From Paenibacillus riograndensis SBR5 (GTDB lineage: Bacteria; Bacillota; Bacilli; Paenibacillales; Paenibacillaceae), in the NCBI RefSeq assembly GCF_000981585.1, contig NZ_LN831776.1, positions 4,075,187 to 4,139,186 of the forward strand: DNA of 64,000 nt. Direction: 5' to 3'. Below the pieces are notes generated by a model, which worked only from the letters and a program-made list of their open reading frames with translations, made no database searches and was not told the origin of the DNA. Positions 7,910 to 16,964 of the stretch are shown here, one piece after another. The position numbers and the translations under genes were made by a program. Position 1 is the first letter of the stretch; each line of letters opens with the position of its first letter.

Positions 7910-9310
7910 TTGGATATGACCAACCAAATGGGAACAGAAACTTTAGTCATTGGTTCAGGTCCAGGAGGTTATGCAGCAGCGGTAAGATCCGCACAGCTTG
8001 GAAAGAAAACGATCGTGGTTGAACGAGGTCAAATAGGTGGAGTGTGTACGAATGTGGGATGTATCCCCTCCAAAGCGTTAATCGCAGAGGCTCACCGCTT
8101 CCATTCGCACAAGACATGGAGTCGTTCTGGTTCCATAGATGCCTTCTTGGAGGCACAGGCTTTTAAAGAATCCATTGTCACCAAGCAATCTGGTGGTGTG
8201 AAGTACCTGCTACAAACTGCTGGTGCAACGATTTTGGAAGGGGAGGCAAGTTTTATTGATAGACACACTGTCCGGATCGAGCAACCGGGAACGGAGCTGT
8301 TGGTATCTTTCAAACATGCGATACTGGCGACAGGTTCTCGTCCGATTGAGTTGCAGGCCTTACCCTTCGGTAATCGCATTTTGTCTTCAACGGAAGCGTT
8401 GTCGCTTGCCAGCATTCCTGAAAGCTTGATTGTGATCGGGGGCGGATATATAGGTGTTGAACTGGGACAAATGTATGCCAAATTTGGCAGCAAAGTTACC
8501 ATTTTGGAGGGAGGACAGCGAGTTTTGCCCGGGTTTGAGGCAGATCTGGTCGCTCCTGTAATCAAGCATATGAGCGCCGACGGGATCACTATTGTAACCG
8601 AAGCAACTGCGGTTAGCGCGAAGCAAGATTTGGATGGCTTAACCCTCAATTATATCAAAAATGACGTCCCCTACTCGATCAGAGCAGAATATGCATTAAT
8701 AACTGTCGGAAGAAAGCCCAACACAGATGGCGGCCTGGGACTAGAACGTATTGGTTTACATCCTACGAGTAAAGGTTTGATTGACACTGACAAACAATGT
8801 AGAACAGAAGTTTCGAATATTTTCGCTATCGGGGATATTACCAGCGGTCCTGCGCTTGCACATAAAGCCTCTTTCGAAGCTAATGTTGCAGCCGAAGCTA
8901 TTGCGGGACTGCAAACGATCATTGATTATAAGGCAATCCCACTTGTCGTATTTTCTGGGCCAGAGTTGTCCAGCGTCGGTATGAGTGAAACAGAGTGCAA
9001 AGCAATAGCGATGCCGGCTATCGTCGGAAGATCTTCATTCGCGATAAACGGTAGAGCATTGGCACTCAAATCGGCAGAAGGATTCGTCAAAATAATTGCC
9101 CATTCGGAATCGGGGATCATCTTAGGCGCGCAAATTGTGGGAGCAGAAGCTTCAACTCTCATATCGGAGCTTGGTCTTGCAATCGAGATGGGAGCGACTG
9201 TTGAAGATTTAGCGTTGACCATCCATCCGCATCCTACATTGGGAGAGGTGATTATGGAGGCTGCGCAGAACGCTGTGAGGAAAATTATGAAAACCAAAAT
9301 ACAAACCTGA
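7910..9310 (+). CDS. lpdA: Dihydrolipoamide dehydrogenase-type flavoprotein disulfide reductase
   Basis: 466 aa with the full class I layout: FAD motif GSGPGGYAAA near the N-terminus, redox-active disulfide in GGVCTNVGCIPSK (Cys residues about 46 and 51), NAD motif GGGYIGVELGQ, second FAD motif NIFAIGDITSGPALAHKA, and the C-terminal catalytic HPHPTLGE. This is the E3 component fold, which reoxidises dihydrolipoamide with NAD+. No E1 or E2 genes are adjacent, so it is either a second E3 or serves another thiol system. The start is TTG 7910 or ATG 7916 behind GGGAGGG. A strong terminator follows about 220 bp downstream. Confidence 0.85.
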   Translation: MDMTNQMGTETLVIGSGPGGYAAAVRSAQLGKKTIVVERGQIGGVCTNVGCIPSKALIAEAHRFHSHKTWSRSGSIDAFLEAQAFKESIVTKQSGGVKYLLQTAGATILEGEASFIDRHTVRIEQPGTELLVSFKHAILATGSRPIELQALPFGNRILSSTEALSLASIPESLIVIGGGYIGVELGQMYAKFGSKVTILEGGQRVLPGFEADLVAPVIKHMSADGITIVTEATAVSAKQDLDGLTLNYIKNDVPYSIRAEYALITVGRKPNTDGGLGLERIGLHPTSKGLIDTDKQCRTEVSNIFAIGDITSGPALAHKASFEANVAAEAIAGLQTIIDYKAIPLVVFSGPELSSVGMSETECKAIAMPAIVGRSSFAINGRALALKSAEGFVKIIAHSESGIILGAQIVGAEASTLISELGLAIEMGATVEDLALTIHPHPTLGEVIMEAAQNAVRKIMKTKIQT

Positions 9311-9533
9311 TGCTGGCCGGAAATGGCGCCAGCTTGCCGAAAGTCTGAAGGAGAAAGTAGGCGCGAAGCTCATTTGATTCTGGGGACCTGGGCTCGAAGG
9401 GAAGCCGCTGGCTCCGATAGTTAAGAGGAGGAGAATAAGGCACAAGGTAACGGCTCAGGAGCTGGCCGGTTCCGAACGGGACGTGTGCTTGGAGTGTACT
9501 AACGTGAAACGATAGTTCACTCATAACAAGATG
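9311..9533. other. Untranslated stretch after the flavoprotein gene
   Basis: About 220 bases with no convincing reading frame and several G-rich, partly self-complementary stretches (for example GCTGGCCGGAAATGGCGCCAGC at its start). It may be the 3' untranslated part of the flavoprotein transcript up to the hairpin that follows. Confidence 0.4.
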
Positions 9534-9562
9534 GTAGCCGGTCAGAATGACCGGCTACTTTT
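9534..9562 (+). terminator. Rho-independent terminator
   Basis: GTAGCCGGTCA and TGACCGGCTAC pair perfectly over 11 bp with a GAA loop, followed by TTTTT. The T-run is on the plus-strand side, so it ends transcription coming from the flavoprotein gene. Confidence 0.92.
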
Positions 9563-9726
9563 TAAATTACTTCAAAGGGTAGTTCTATTGAAAGGTTTCA
9601 TATAAGATAAACTAATGGTTCAATTGCTCATGAGCTATGCGACCACAGATTGTTACTCAAATTTCGGAAGCTCGCGTGCGGTTAATGGTGGCATGGAAGA
9701 TTTTCCGTCCGTATGCGAAAGTTGAG

Positions 9727-10575
9727 TTATTCATAATATCCTTCAGTAGATTTTCTCAAAGTTTTGAATTGATCCGTATCATGCCCGAACCACACTTGGG
9801 AATTCGTGCGGGCAGCCAAAGTACGAATTTTCTCTACTGCGTTTCGATAGCCGATCAGATCATAAATAATACCAGGCGGCTTGACCGGAGGACCAAAACT
9901 TTCCGCGGTATAAATGGCATCGGAAGCTAAAATGATTCCGCCGGTTTCTGGCATTTCGATCTGAAGACCTAACATTCCCCATGCATGACCGCTTCCGAAA
10001 TTCAAGATTTTGATACCATCCACCAGATCCAAATTGTCTTCTCCCGGTTTGATCGTTTTCCATTGCAGCTGGTTTTTGATCCATGCATCAATATCAGCCC
10101 ACACATAGGCTCCTTCTTTTTCATTGCGGGCGTAGGTCTGCAGTGCTCCATTAAACTCATCCTCATGGACGATAATGGTCGCGTTCGTGAACAATTCGAG
10201 GCATCCTGCATGATCCAGATGTAAGTGGGAGGCAACAACATACTTGATTTCCTCAGGTCTAATCTTAAGCTGTTCCAATCGGTTATGCAGGTAACATTCC
10301 TCGCTTGCCACCCATGGAGACGACAGTTGGGTCGACTGTGCCCAGCGCCCTTGAGCGCCCATTGAGTTTGGGTTGCAGGCTGTATCAAATAAGATTTTCC
10401 CCTCAGGATGATCAATCAATACCGTATAAATTGGAAATTCAACAAATTGTGTCTGGGCATTCGGATTATTAATTGTTGCTGGATTATGCATGGGGATGAT
10501 CCAATTTTTATCCATGCTCATTCGACCGTTATCCAATACATATAGCTTGGGATGCACCTTAATTATATTTGTCAT
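9727..10575 (-). CDS. Metallo-beta-lactamase-fold N-acyl-homoserine lactonase-like enzyme
   Basis: 282 aa with the zinc-binding signature SHLHLDHAG (HxHxDH, about residues 112-120), a later conserved His (GSGHAWGM, about 203) and Asp (LASDAIYTA, about 225). The open N-terminal region and length match the AttM/AiiA-like branch of lactonases, which open the lactone ring of AHL quorum signals, rather than true beta-lactamases. It is cytosolic, with no signal peptide. It is divergent from an HxlR regulator, with palindromes between them. The real substrate may be another lactone. Confidence 0.75.
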   Translation of the reverse strand: MTNIIKVHPKLYVLDNGRMSMDKNWIIPMHNPATINNPNAQTQFVEFPIYTVLIDHPEGKILFDTACNPNSMGAQGRWAQSTQLSSPWVASEECYLHNRLEQLKIRPEEIKYVVASHLHLDHAGCLELFTNATIIVHEDEFNGALQTYARNEKEGAYVWADIDAWIKNQLQWKTIKPGEDNLDLVDGIKILNFGSGHAWGMLGLQIEMPETGGIILASDAIYTAESFGPPVKPPGIIYDLIGYRNAVEKIRTLAARTNSQVWFGHDTDQFKTLRKSTEGYYE

Positions 10576-10698
10576 GTTTATTACCCACCCATCGAAGTAA
10601 TCCAGTACAAGGAAACCCCTTTCGGGAGCGCATCTTCTTGCTCTTGGAACACCCGGATTCGCCCTTAAGAGGTGTCCTTGCTATGGCAGATTTAGCTT

Positions 10699-10770
10699 AA
10701 ACTGCTCAGTACTGGTATAGACATACAGTAATACAAAAAATAAAATGATATAAGTAGGCACTTTAAAGTG
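10699..10770. promoter_or_regulatory. Two dyads between the lactonase and HxlR genes
   Basis: CACTTTAAAGTG (10759-10770) is a perfect 12-bp palindrome just before the HxlR ribosome site. About 40 bp further left lies an imperfect dyad with outer arms TACTG and CAGTA around GTAT/ATAC. HxlR-family regulators commonly bind TACT/AGTA-type dyads, so these are candidate operators for mutual control of the divergent genes. Confidence 0.45.
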
Positions 10771-10806
10771 TCCTGGGAACTTCATAGTGCATAGGAGGGG
10801 AACTGT

Positions 10807-11199
10807 TTGGCACATTCATCAACAACTAAACAATCTGATATTTCGTTATCTAATTGCGGCTATAGCAAAGTTCTTGACATTATCTCTAACAAGTGGTCAG
10901 CACTTGTTATATATACCATGGAAGACGGTAAAATCAGATATGGAGAAATGCTTCGGAGGGTTGAGGGGATATCTAAAAAAATGCTTACCCAGACGGTACG
11001 CAAGCTGGAACGTGATGGAGTGGTTCAACGACACATTACTCCTACTGTACCTCTAAGTGTCGAGTATTCACTAACAATATTAGGGGAAACATTGCTTCAG
11101 CCGATGAAAGAGTTAAGGCAGTGGGGAAGAGAAAATTACACTCAAGTTGTAGAGGCGCGAGTTAAGTATGACTCTGCTTATAGTCCTGGTTCACATTAA
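10807..11199 (+). CDS. HxlR-family transcriptional regulator
   Basis: 130 aa with a single winged-helix domain of HxlR (DUF24) type: a Cys near the N-terminus (SNCGYSKVLDII), then SNKWSALVIYTM, GISKKMLTQTVRKLERDG and a C-terminal SLTILGETL. The early Cys is the residue that senses electrophiles or oxidants in several HxlR proteins. The TTG start at 10807 follows TAGGAGGGGAA. It probably controls the divergent lactonase gene and itself. Confidence 0.88.
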   Translation: MAHSSTTKQSDISLSNCGYSKVLDIISNKWSALVIYTMEDGKIRYGEMLRRVEGISKKMLTQTVRKLERDGVVQRHITPTVPLSVEYSLTILGETLLQPMKELRQWGRENYTQVVEARVKYDSAYSPGSH

Positions 11200-11539
11200 G
11201 CCGCAGCATAAATTGATGAACTTTACATTACATGAAATATCACGTCGTAATAGTGCAGTCTTGGATACCCGCTATGCCTTGGAAGACTCTTTGAAGGGGC
11301 TGAGAACGGACTATTTCAATTTGCCTAACGAGCACCGCATTATCCGGGAATACCGATAGAAGAAGTTGCCCAAAGCTAAGGACAAGAACTTGTACCGAAA
11401 GCCAATAATATAAACTAATGGACCAGGCATTGAAGTGAAGCTTTCTTAATTTTTTTAAATTTATAGGTGAAACTCTTCGTTAGGCGGTAAATTAACACTT
11501 ACTGTGTCTATACCGAAGGTGCCCCCATTTGCTCCAGAT
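11200..11539. other. 340-base gap without a supported gene
   Basis: A 63-codon open frame (11168-11359) overlaps the end of the HxlR gene but lacks a ribosome site and resembles nothing I know. The rest is AT-rich non-coding DNA between two genes that converge. Confidence 0.5.
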
Positions 11540-12133
11540 TTAATTCAATCCGTTCCTTAAGTTCTTGTTAGTTCTGTGTCGGGACAACCACTCCGACTGG
11601 AGAACGGCATACTGATACTCATCCACCCATTTTCCTTTTGACATGTAATTTTGCAACAAGTGTCCTTCGCGCCTCATACCTAAACGTTCTAGAACTCGAA
11701 TGGATTTTTCGTTTCGCACATCCGTAAAAGCAATGGCCTTGTGCTTCCCCAGCATTCGAAAAATATAATTGAGTATGGCCTCAAGGGCCTCGTGAATGTA
11801 TCCATTCCCTTGATGATCCGGTGCGAGAGTGAAACCGAGTTCCACAATTCTGGGTTCATCAAGCAGTGTATGGAGAGCACAATCCCCAATCAATTGGTCC
11901 GAATCAGCTGAGACAATAGCGAATTGAAACCAGGTACCTGGTTGGCCGGGCGTATGATCCATTTGCTTGCTAACAAATGATTCCGCGTCTTCGTATGTGT
12001 AATTCTCCCAGGATTGAAACTGGGCAACGGCGGGATTCGCTCGGTATTTATAAAAAGATTCCGTATCTTGCAAGCCAAATTGTCTGATAACGAGACGATC
12101 TGTAACCATATATACATGGCTTGATTTTTCCAT
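11540..12133 (-). CDS. GNAT-family N-acetyltransferase (RimJ/RimL type)
   Basis: About 197 aa. The pattern TDRLVIRQFGLQDTESFYKYR at the start (truncated here) and the acetyl-CoA loop region DHQGNGYIHEALEAILNY (about residues 115-132) identify the RimJ/RimL branch, which acetylates amino groups of proteins or small molecules. The ATG at 12133 is preferred because the upstream GTG in the same frame lies inside the GAGGTG ribosome site. It is co-directional with the LysR gene; the 38-bp spacing suggests a shared transcript. Confidence 0.82.
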   Translation of the reverse strand: MEKSSHVYMVTDRLVIRQFGLQDTESFYKYRANPAVAQFQSWENYTYEDAESFVSKQMDHTPGQPGTWFQFAIVSADSDQLIGDCALHTLLDEPRIVELGFTLAPDHQGNGYIHEALEAILNYIFRMLGKHKAIAFTDVRNEKSIRVLERLGMRREGHLLQNYMSKGKWVDEYQYAVLQSEWLSRHRTNKNLRNGLN

Positions 12134-12171
12134 GTTTTTCACCTCTATTTGAAATGTACTGCAAAGTCCCT

Positions 12172-13062
12172 TCAGACTGTTCTTGATTGAAAAAAATTAA
12201 TTAGCCTTTCTGATAACTTCTGTTGTGCCTTGCTGATAAATCGGTCTGCATAGTACGTTAGCTCCAGGTGACGAATGGGCGCAGGCTCTGAGATTGGGAT
12301 GGATACGATATTTGACCATTCCAAATGTTGTTTCAGCAAGTCTCTCGGTTGTATTGTGACACCAACTCCAGCGGAAACTAATTGCAGCAATGAGGACGCT
12401 GAGTCGACCTCCATTACAGTCGGTAATTCAAAACCTTGTTTTCTGCATACTTCATCCACCAAATCCCGACCCAAATAACCCTTCGGGTACATCACAAGCG
12501 AATGCTGCTTTATTTCTTCCAGTGTAATCTCATCCCTCTTGGCCAGCTCACTTGCTGTATGGACAAACAGGTAGTAGGGCTCACTTCCAAGAGGGACTTG
12601 AACCAGTCTTTTATCCAAGGGACTACAAAGTCCAATCCCTATATCTACTTTATGAGCAAGCACTTCATCCCGTACAAAGATCGTCGAAAAAACTTGAAGC
12701 TGGGTTTCGGGATATTGAGTCTTGAATTCGATGAAGAGCGGAACTAACCGGAAATCCAGATCTGATGGCAATACCGCTAGCCGAACGGTACCCCGTTTCT
12801 CAGATCTAAGTTCTCTAATCGCATTTTTCGCATCCATTTCAGCTTGTAGCATCTTCATACCGTATTGATGCAGCAATTTGCCTGCCTCAGTCACTATCAC
12901 TTTTTTGCCGATACGATCGAAGAGCGGTATACCGAAATCTGCTTCAAGCAGGCGAATCTGTTGGCTCAACGTAGGCTGAGAAATTCCGAGAACCTCAGCA
13001 GCTTTTGTAAAATGAAGATGCTCAAATACAGCCATGAAATACATTATATTTCGAGTATCCAT
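12172..13062 (-). CDS. LysR-family transcriptional regulator
   Basis: 296 aa. Residues 1-60 form the LysR winged helix (YFMAVFEHLHFTKAAEVLG, then ISQPTLSQQIRLLE) and the rest is the two-lobed effector-binding domain (RLAVLPSDLDFRLVPLF onward). It is divergent from an MFS exporter, the usual arrangement for a LysR protein and its target. A LysR-type ATA-N9-TAT site lies between them. Confidence 0.9.
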   Translation of the reverse strand: MDTRNIMYFMAVFEHLHFTKAAEVLGISQPTLSQQIRLLEADFGIPLFDRIGKKVIVTEAGKLLHQYGMKMLQAEMDAKNAIRELRSEKRGTVRLAVLPSDLDFRLVPLFIEFKTQYPETQLQVFSTIFVRDEVLAHKVDIGIGLCSPLDKRLVQVPLGSEPYYLFVHTASELAKRDEITLEEIKQHSLVMYPKGYLGRDLVDEVCRKQGFELPTVMEVDSASSLLQLVSAGVGVTIQPRDLLKQHLEWSNIVSIPISEPAPIRHLELTYYADRFISKAQQKLSERLINFFQSRTV

Positions 13063-13080
13063 GCATTTACCTTCTTATTA

Positions 13081-13126
13081 ATAGTATTTTACTATCATAA
13101 TAATATAATTTATTGTATTGATCAAT
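13081..13126. promoter_or_regulatory. LysR-type site (ATA-N9-TAT) and ATTGATCAAT palindrome
   Basis: ATAGTATTTTACTAT (13081-13095) has 6-bp perfect arms and fits the ATA-N9-TAT form of the LysR consensus. ATTGATCAAT (13117-13126) is a second perfect palindrome about 34 bp away. Both lie between the divergent LysR and MFS genes, matching the recognition and activation site pair expected for LysR control. Confidence 0.5.
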
Positions 13127-13183
13127 GATCATGGAAAACCTATACTCATACTTACTTCAAGTAGATTAGGGGGAAGCGTAGCA

Positions 13184-14347
13184 ATGAAGAAACTATTTAG
13201 TTTATTTGCTTTATGTATTGCAGCAATGAATTTACGACCCATGATTACATCAGTAGCCTCTTTGTTAGGTACGATTCAATCCCATCTTGGGATCAACGCT
13301 TTGACAGCAAGTCTTCTCACGACACTGCCTGTTTTATGCATGGGAATATTTTCTCCGGTCGCGACAGTTTTAAGCCATCGAATTGGACTAGAACGCACCA
13401 TTTTTTTCTCGCTATTTCTCATTACTTTAGCTACTGTACTGCGGGGAAGCGATAGTTCTGTCATGCTGCTTCTAGTTACTGCTTTGGTAGGAGGGATCGG
13501 TATTAGCTTGGCCGGGCCTATGCTGTCCAGCTTTATCAAAAAGTATTTCCCGGAGAAACCTGACATCGTCAGCATCTACTCGATATCGATGACGATAGGA
13601 GCTGCACTGGCTTCAGGCTTCACGATTCCGGTATATACTCACAGCGAATATAACTTGCCAATAGCCTTGTCATGCTGGGCCATTCTAGGTTTTATCGCAC
13701 TTTTGGCTTGGATTGCATTTGTTCGAAACAAGCATCATCAAACAAACGCAACCATACGTCAGAGACTCCCGATTGCTAATAAAAAAGCGATTCAGTTCAC
13801 CATTTTTTTCGGTTTAATGGCCAGCATGTTTTACTCGATTACATCATGGATCTCGCCAATTGCCCTCAGTTTCGGATACAGCCGAGAAAGTTCGGCTATG
13901 TTTCTTACTATTTTTACCTTGATTCAGATTCCCATTGCATTTCTTGTTCCGGGTAGCGTTAAACGTTCCGGAAAACCAAAATTGTTGCTTGTTTTATGCA
14001 GCTTATCAGAGCTTATAGGTGTTGGCTTGTTGTTATTTCAGTTTCCCATGCTTCTAGCGGTACTTTTTTTAGGGATTGGTGCGGGTGGATTATTCCCTCT
14101 TGCGCTGATGCTCCCGATTAGCGAGACCAAGACAGCAGAGGAAGCAGGAACTTGGTCGGCAATGTCGCAAATGGGTGGTTATGTTATGGGTGCTTTCGGT
14201 CCGCTATTGATAGGCTGGATCTCTGATCAGAGCGGAAATTTCAATTCTTCCATTTTCGCTATGCTCATTATTATCATGGTGATGATCGGAGTGCAGGTGT
14301 CTATGACCATGGGCAAGAAAGATACTGAAGTACAGGAGCATCGCTGA
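13184..14347 (+). CDS. MFS transporter, CynX/NimT-like
   Basis: 387 aa with about 12 hydrophobic segments in two six-helix halves separated by a basic loop (RNKHHQTNATIRQRLP, about residues 185-200). The opening NLRPMITSVASLLG and length match the CynX/NimT branch of major facilitator proteins, which export cyanate, nitroimidazoles or other small compounds. The ATG at 13184 follows AGGGGGAAG; upstream in-frame starts lack a site. It is divergent from LysR, its probable regulator. Confidence 0.82.
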   Translation: MKKLFSLFALCIAAMNLRPMITSVASLLGTIQSHLGINALTASLLTTLPVLCMGIFSPVATVLSHRIGLERTIFFSLFLITLATVLRGSDSSVMLLLVTALVGGIGISLAGPMLSSFIKKYFPEKPDIVSIYSISMTIGAALASGFTIPVYTHSEYNLPIALSCWAILGFIALLAWIAFVRNKHHQTNATIRQRLPIANKKAIQFTIFFGLMASMFYSITSWISPIALSFGYSRESSAMFLTIFTLIQIPIAFLVPGSVKRSGKPKLLLVLCSLSELIGVGLLLFQFPMLLAVLFLGIGAGGLFPLALMLPISETKTAEEAGTWSAMSQMGGYVMGAFGPLLIGWISDQSGNFNSSIFAMLIIIMVMIGVQVSMTMGKKDTEVQEHR

Positions 14348-14751
14348 AGTAATAATAATGCTACCATCATCGCTTTATTGTCATCTGGATTAAGCGATTC
14401 TCCCCAAACAATTTTTGAGAGAGACGGGTTAGAAGGTATCCGGTAAAGTGAAAAAATCAACTAATGATAGCCGATGAGGGTTGGCCAACGAAAATATGCT
14501 ATACTCATTAATCAAGTCGCCAACTGTCGGTTTTTTTCTTTGGCAACCCGCTTCCGGTCTCAGCTGAAAGCACCGCTCATTACACCGTCATAAAGAAATA
14601 TATACGTACAAATGGAGCTACTTTAACAACCGTTCCAAGAGCACCGCCGCTTCCACCCCGTAGGGTGTAATTGATCAGAGCAGCACCCTTGGGTCTACTC
14701 GTCTATTGGGCACTGCTCGACTCCGGCTGGCTGCTATTCAGGAAGCACGTG
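14348..14751. other. 404-base gap; downstream flank of the hydrolase gene
   Basis: No supported ORF. The last ~50 bases next to the hydrolase stop match the 3' flank of the decayed hydrolase copy near 52.4 kb (shared GCTTCCTGAATAG and CCGGAGTC), so the duplication included non-coding DNA. An imperfect ATCGCTT/AAGCGAT repeat at about 14370-14399 may be the MFS gene terminator. Confidence 0.5.
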
Positions 14752-15642
14752 TCAATTGCGACGAGCCGTTCGCTCTATGCCATCAGCGGTTACTTTGTAC
14801 AGTTGGTGCGGCAAGTCGTGTCCCATGCCGTCAACCAGCATTAGCTCAGCGCCCGGGATGGCAGAAGCTGTGTCCTCGCCACACGCCGGGACGAACAGGG
14901 GATCGTCCATCCCATGAATGACGAGTGCTGGTACTTTTATGGTCGCTAGCCGCGGACGACGGTCACCGGAGACAGCGATCGCAGCAATTTGTCGTCCGAC
15001 ACTGCCTGGATCGTAGGCTCGCTGGACTTCCTCCAGAATGAGTGCCCGATAAGCGTCTTCTTCAAACGGATAGCCGGTACCGGCGATGCGTTTGGCAAAA
15101 GAGAGGCTGTGCCCCAAAAATCCTGCTTCATCCTCGAATGGGTTCGGCGCCGGTTTAGTCATCATCCCCATGACTTCCGGGGAAGCTTGCGGAAGCGTAG
15201 GATTACCGGAACTAGACATAATGGAGGTGAGTGATACAACCCGTTCAGGGTACTCACTGGCTGCAATCTGGGCGATCATTCCGCCCATTGACCTGCCAAC
15301 GAGATGTGCCCGGTCAATTGAAAGGGCGTCGAGCAGTCCGATAGCGTCGCCTGCCATGTCATCGAGAGTGTAAGGGATGTCCGGTCGCTGTCCCGACATG
15401 AGAGCAGTCGCTAATGCGTCAAAATCCAGCGTCCGATATTGGCTAAAGTGTGTTGAGCAACCTACGTCGCGATTGTCAAAGCGGATCACCCGAAAGCCCC
15501 GCGCTGCCAATAGTTCACAAAACGGAACCGTCCAGCGGATCATCTGGGTTCCAAGTCCGGAGATTAGGATAATAGCCTCGTCGTTTTCGTTACCGAAACT
15601 ATCATAGGCCAACTCAACACCGTTAACTTTTAGAATGTTCAT
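14752..15642 (-). CDS. Alpha/beta hydrolase
   Basis: 296 aa. The oxyanion region (LISGLGTQ), nucleophile elbow GRSMGGM (Ser about residue 114), acid region (VIHGMDDPLFVP) and catalytic His (GMGHDLPHQLY) follow the order of alpha/beta-fold esterases and hydrolases. The ATG at 15642 lies 9 bp from AAGGAG; the ATG six bases upstream is too close. The gene is noticeably G+C-richer than its surroundings and resembles actinobacterial homologues in wording, suggesting transfer. A degraded second copy lies at 52.0-52.4 kb. The truncated DUF1330-like frame ends just upstream. Confidence 0.85.
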   Translation of the reverse strand: MNILKVNGVELAYDSFGNENDEAIILISGLGTQMIRWTVPFCELLAARGFRVIRFDNRDVGCSTHFSQYRTLDFDALATALMSGQRPDIPYTLDDMAGDAIGLLDALSIDRAHLVGRSMGGMIAQIAASEYPERVVSLTSIMSSSGNPTLPQASPEVMGMMTKPAPNPFEDEAGFLGHSLSFAKRIAGTGYPFEEDAYRALILEEVQRAYDPGSVGRQIAAIAVSGDRRPRLATIKVPALVIHGMDDPLFVPACGEDTASAIPGAELMLVDGMGHDLPHQLYKVTADGIERTARRN

Positions 15643-15660
15643 GGTCATGTTCTCCTTCAA

Positions 15661-15886
15661 TTAATTTGGTTTCGGAAGTTCCGCCATAGGCAGAAGGCGT
15701 GAATCTTCTATCGCTGCAGTCCGATGACCGATACCAGCCAGGTAGTCTTGATTGTTTGAAAAAGCTAGAAATGACTGCGCGCTACTCTGGCGGATCAGCA
15801 TGACAAGATCCCATTTCTCATCTTCGGGTCCGATCAGAAACTCTCCGCCATCGCCAAGAAACACGATTTCACCATCATATGCTCCT
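15661..15886 (-). pseudogene. N-terminally truncated DUF1330-like protein
   Basis: The frame reads FLIGPEDEKWDLVMLIRQ, then AFSNNQDYLAGIGHR and IEDSRLLPM, which matches the C-terminal half of DUF1330/dimeric alpha-beta barrel proteins of about 130-140 aa. The N-terminal half is absent: the frame opens right after the DUF2239 stop and has only a GTG without a good ribosome site. It precedes the alpha/beta hydrolase by 18 bp, an arrangement that suggests the two arrived together. Confidence 0.55.
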
Positions 15887-15889
15887 CAT

Positions 15890-16501
15890 TCATAAGTTCT
15901 CTTCAGGAAATGCATTGGCGGCTAATCTCTTAACATGGTTTCTGATATCAGGTGCCCAGTCATCGATGAAGTGATAAAAACGATCCGAATCACCAGCATA
16001 CAGTGCCCGCAGAGCTTCTTCGTATTGATGGAAGTCCCCGGCCATAGCTGTCATAAAGTTATATGTTGCTTCTTGTGACTCCCGGATTGTGCTCTGCTGT
16101 TCTCCAGTACGGCGAGCTTCATCAATGAGTTTTCGTAATGTTACCGACGCCCCTCCAGGTTGACACTTGAGCCATTCCCAATGCCGGGGCAATAACGTAA
16201 CCTCACCGGATACAACACCCAGCTTGGGCCGACCGACCCGCCGTGTAGTCTGGTGATTCACTTCTGTACTGGATGAGTCACCAAACTGTTCTCCTAATCG
16301 TTTAAGCACATCATCTGTCTTCCCACGAAAATCAACGTCTATTGGCTTCCCCGTGGAATCGTTAAATATAAGCAGCTGTGTGAGTTCTCTGTCACTCAGA
16401 GCATCCTTCACTGTAGTAACAACGTGCTGTAACGAACCACTGGCGACGACTCCCACACCCAAAAATGCCGTGCAGGAAAAGCGTGTTAGGGCATTACTCA
16501 T
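15890..16501 (-). CDS. DUF2239-family protein
   Basis: 203 aa. The middle carries the family hallmark RRVGRPKLGVVSGEVTLLPR followed by HWEWLKCQPGGASVTLRKL, and the protein ends with a helical region. The function of DUF2239 proteins is not known; the RGRPKLG-type stretch and the C-terminal HTH-like segment hint at nucleic-acid contact. The ATG at 16501 is preceded by AAAGGAGGTCAGC. Two identical TACCCGGGTA palindromes lie 30-70 bp upstream and are probably its operators. The last codon adjoins the truncated DUF1330-like frame. Confidence 0.8.
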   Translation of the reverse strand: MSNALTRFSCTAFLGVGVVASGSLQHVVTTVKDALSDRELTQLLIFNDSTGKPIDVDFRGKTDDVLKRLGEQFGDSSSTEVNHQTTRRVGRPKLGVVSGEVTLLPRHWEWLKCQPGGASVTLRKLIDEARRTGEQQSTIRESQEATYNFMTAMAGDFHQYEEALRALYAGDSDRFYHFIDDWAPDIRNHVKRLAANAFPEENL

Positions 16502-16530
16502 GCTGACCTCCTTTCTGCTCGCCTCAATTA

Positions 16531-16569
16531 TACCCGGGTAAAAATAAAAAATCAATATTACCCGGGTAA
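16531..16569. promoter_or_regulatory. Twin TACCCGGGTA palindromes
   Basis: TACCCGGGTA occurs at 16531-16540 and again within TTACCCGGGTAA at 16558-16569, centres 28 bp apart and both followed by AAAA. They lie directly upstream of the DUF2239 ribosome site, where a dimeric regulator would cover the promoter. No regulator gene lies beside them in the window. Confidence 0.65.
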
Positions 16570-16964
16570 AATGTATTTTCCCGTTCGTTATTCCAGCACT
16601 TGAGAGCTCCTAAACCGATGTTTATTTTCTCAGTAATAGTGCTTAGTTGTTGGAGTAAGCGTCGATTTCTTTTACACATGAATTTACTAAACAGAAGCCA
16701 CCGCAGAGATGGAAACAAAGAGCTGATTATTACCGGAGCGATGATTCAATTGCTTATGCATTCACTTTAAATAGATCGTCATATGCTTTTTCCGCTCCAA
16801 TACGATGGAGTAAGTTCATATAGGACATGACATTTTCCCCCTATTTGTACAACATGACCTTCGGTTTATTGTGATTCGCTGCGCTTTTCCCTATACTTTA
16901 TCATGCGGTTATACATAAGTAATGTCCAAATGGATTGAATGGCGAACGGAGGGAGTGGAGAGAG
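16570..16964. other. 395-base gap, one tiny minus-strand frame
   Basis: No gene of normal size. On the minus strand, MSYMNLLHRIGAEKAYDDLF runs for 24 codons behind GGGGGAAAATGTC (about 16756-16830). It reads like the beginning of a lost gene, but I cannot name it. Confidence 0.35.

Noticed and set aside
9311..9533. Possible structured RNA after the flavoprotein gene
   Set aside because: Several small hairpins can be drawn, but none matches a known RNA family that I can recognise and no promoter is evident.
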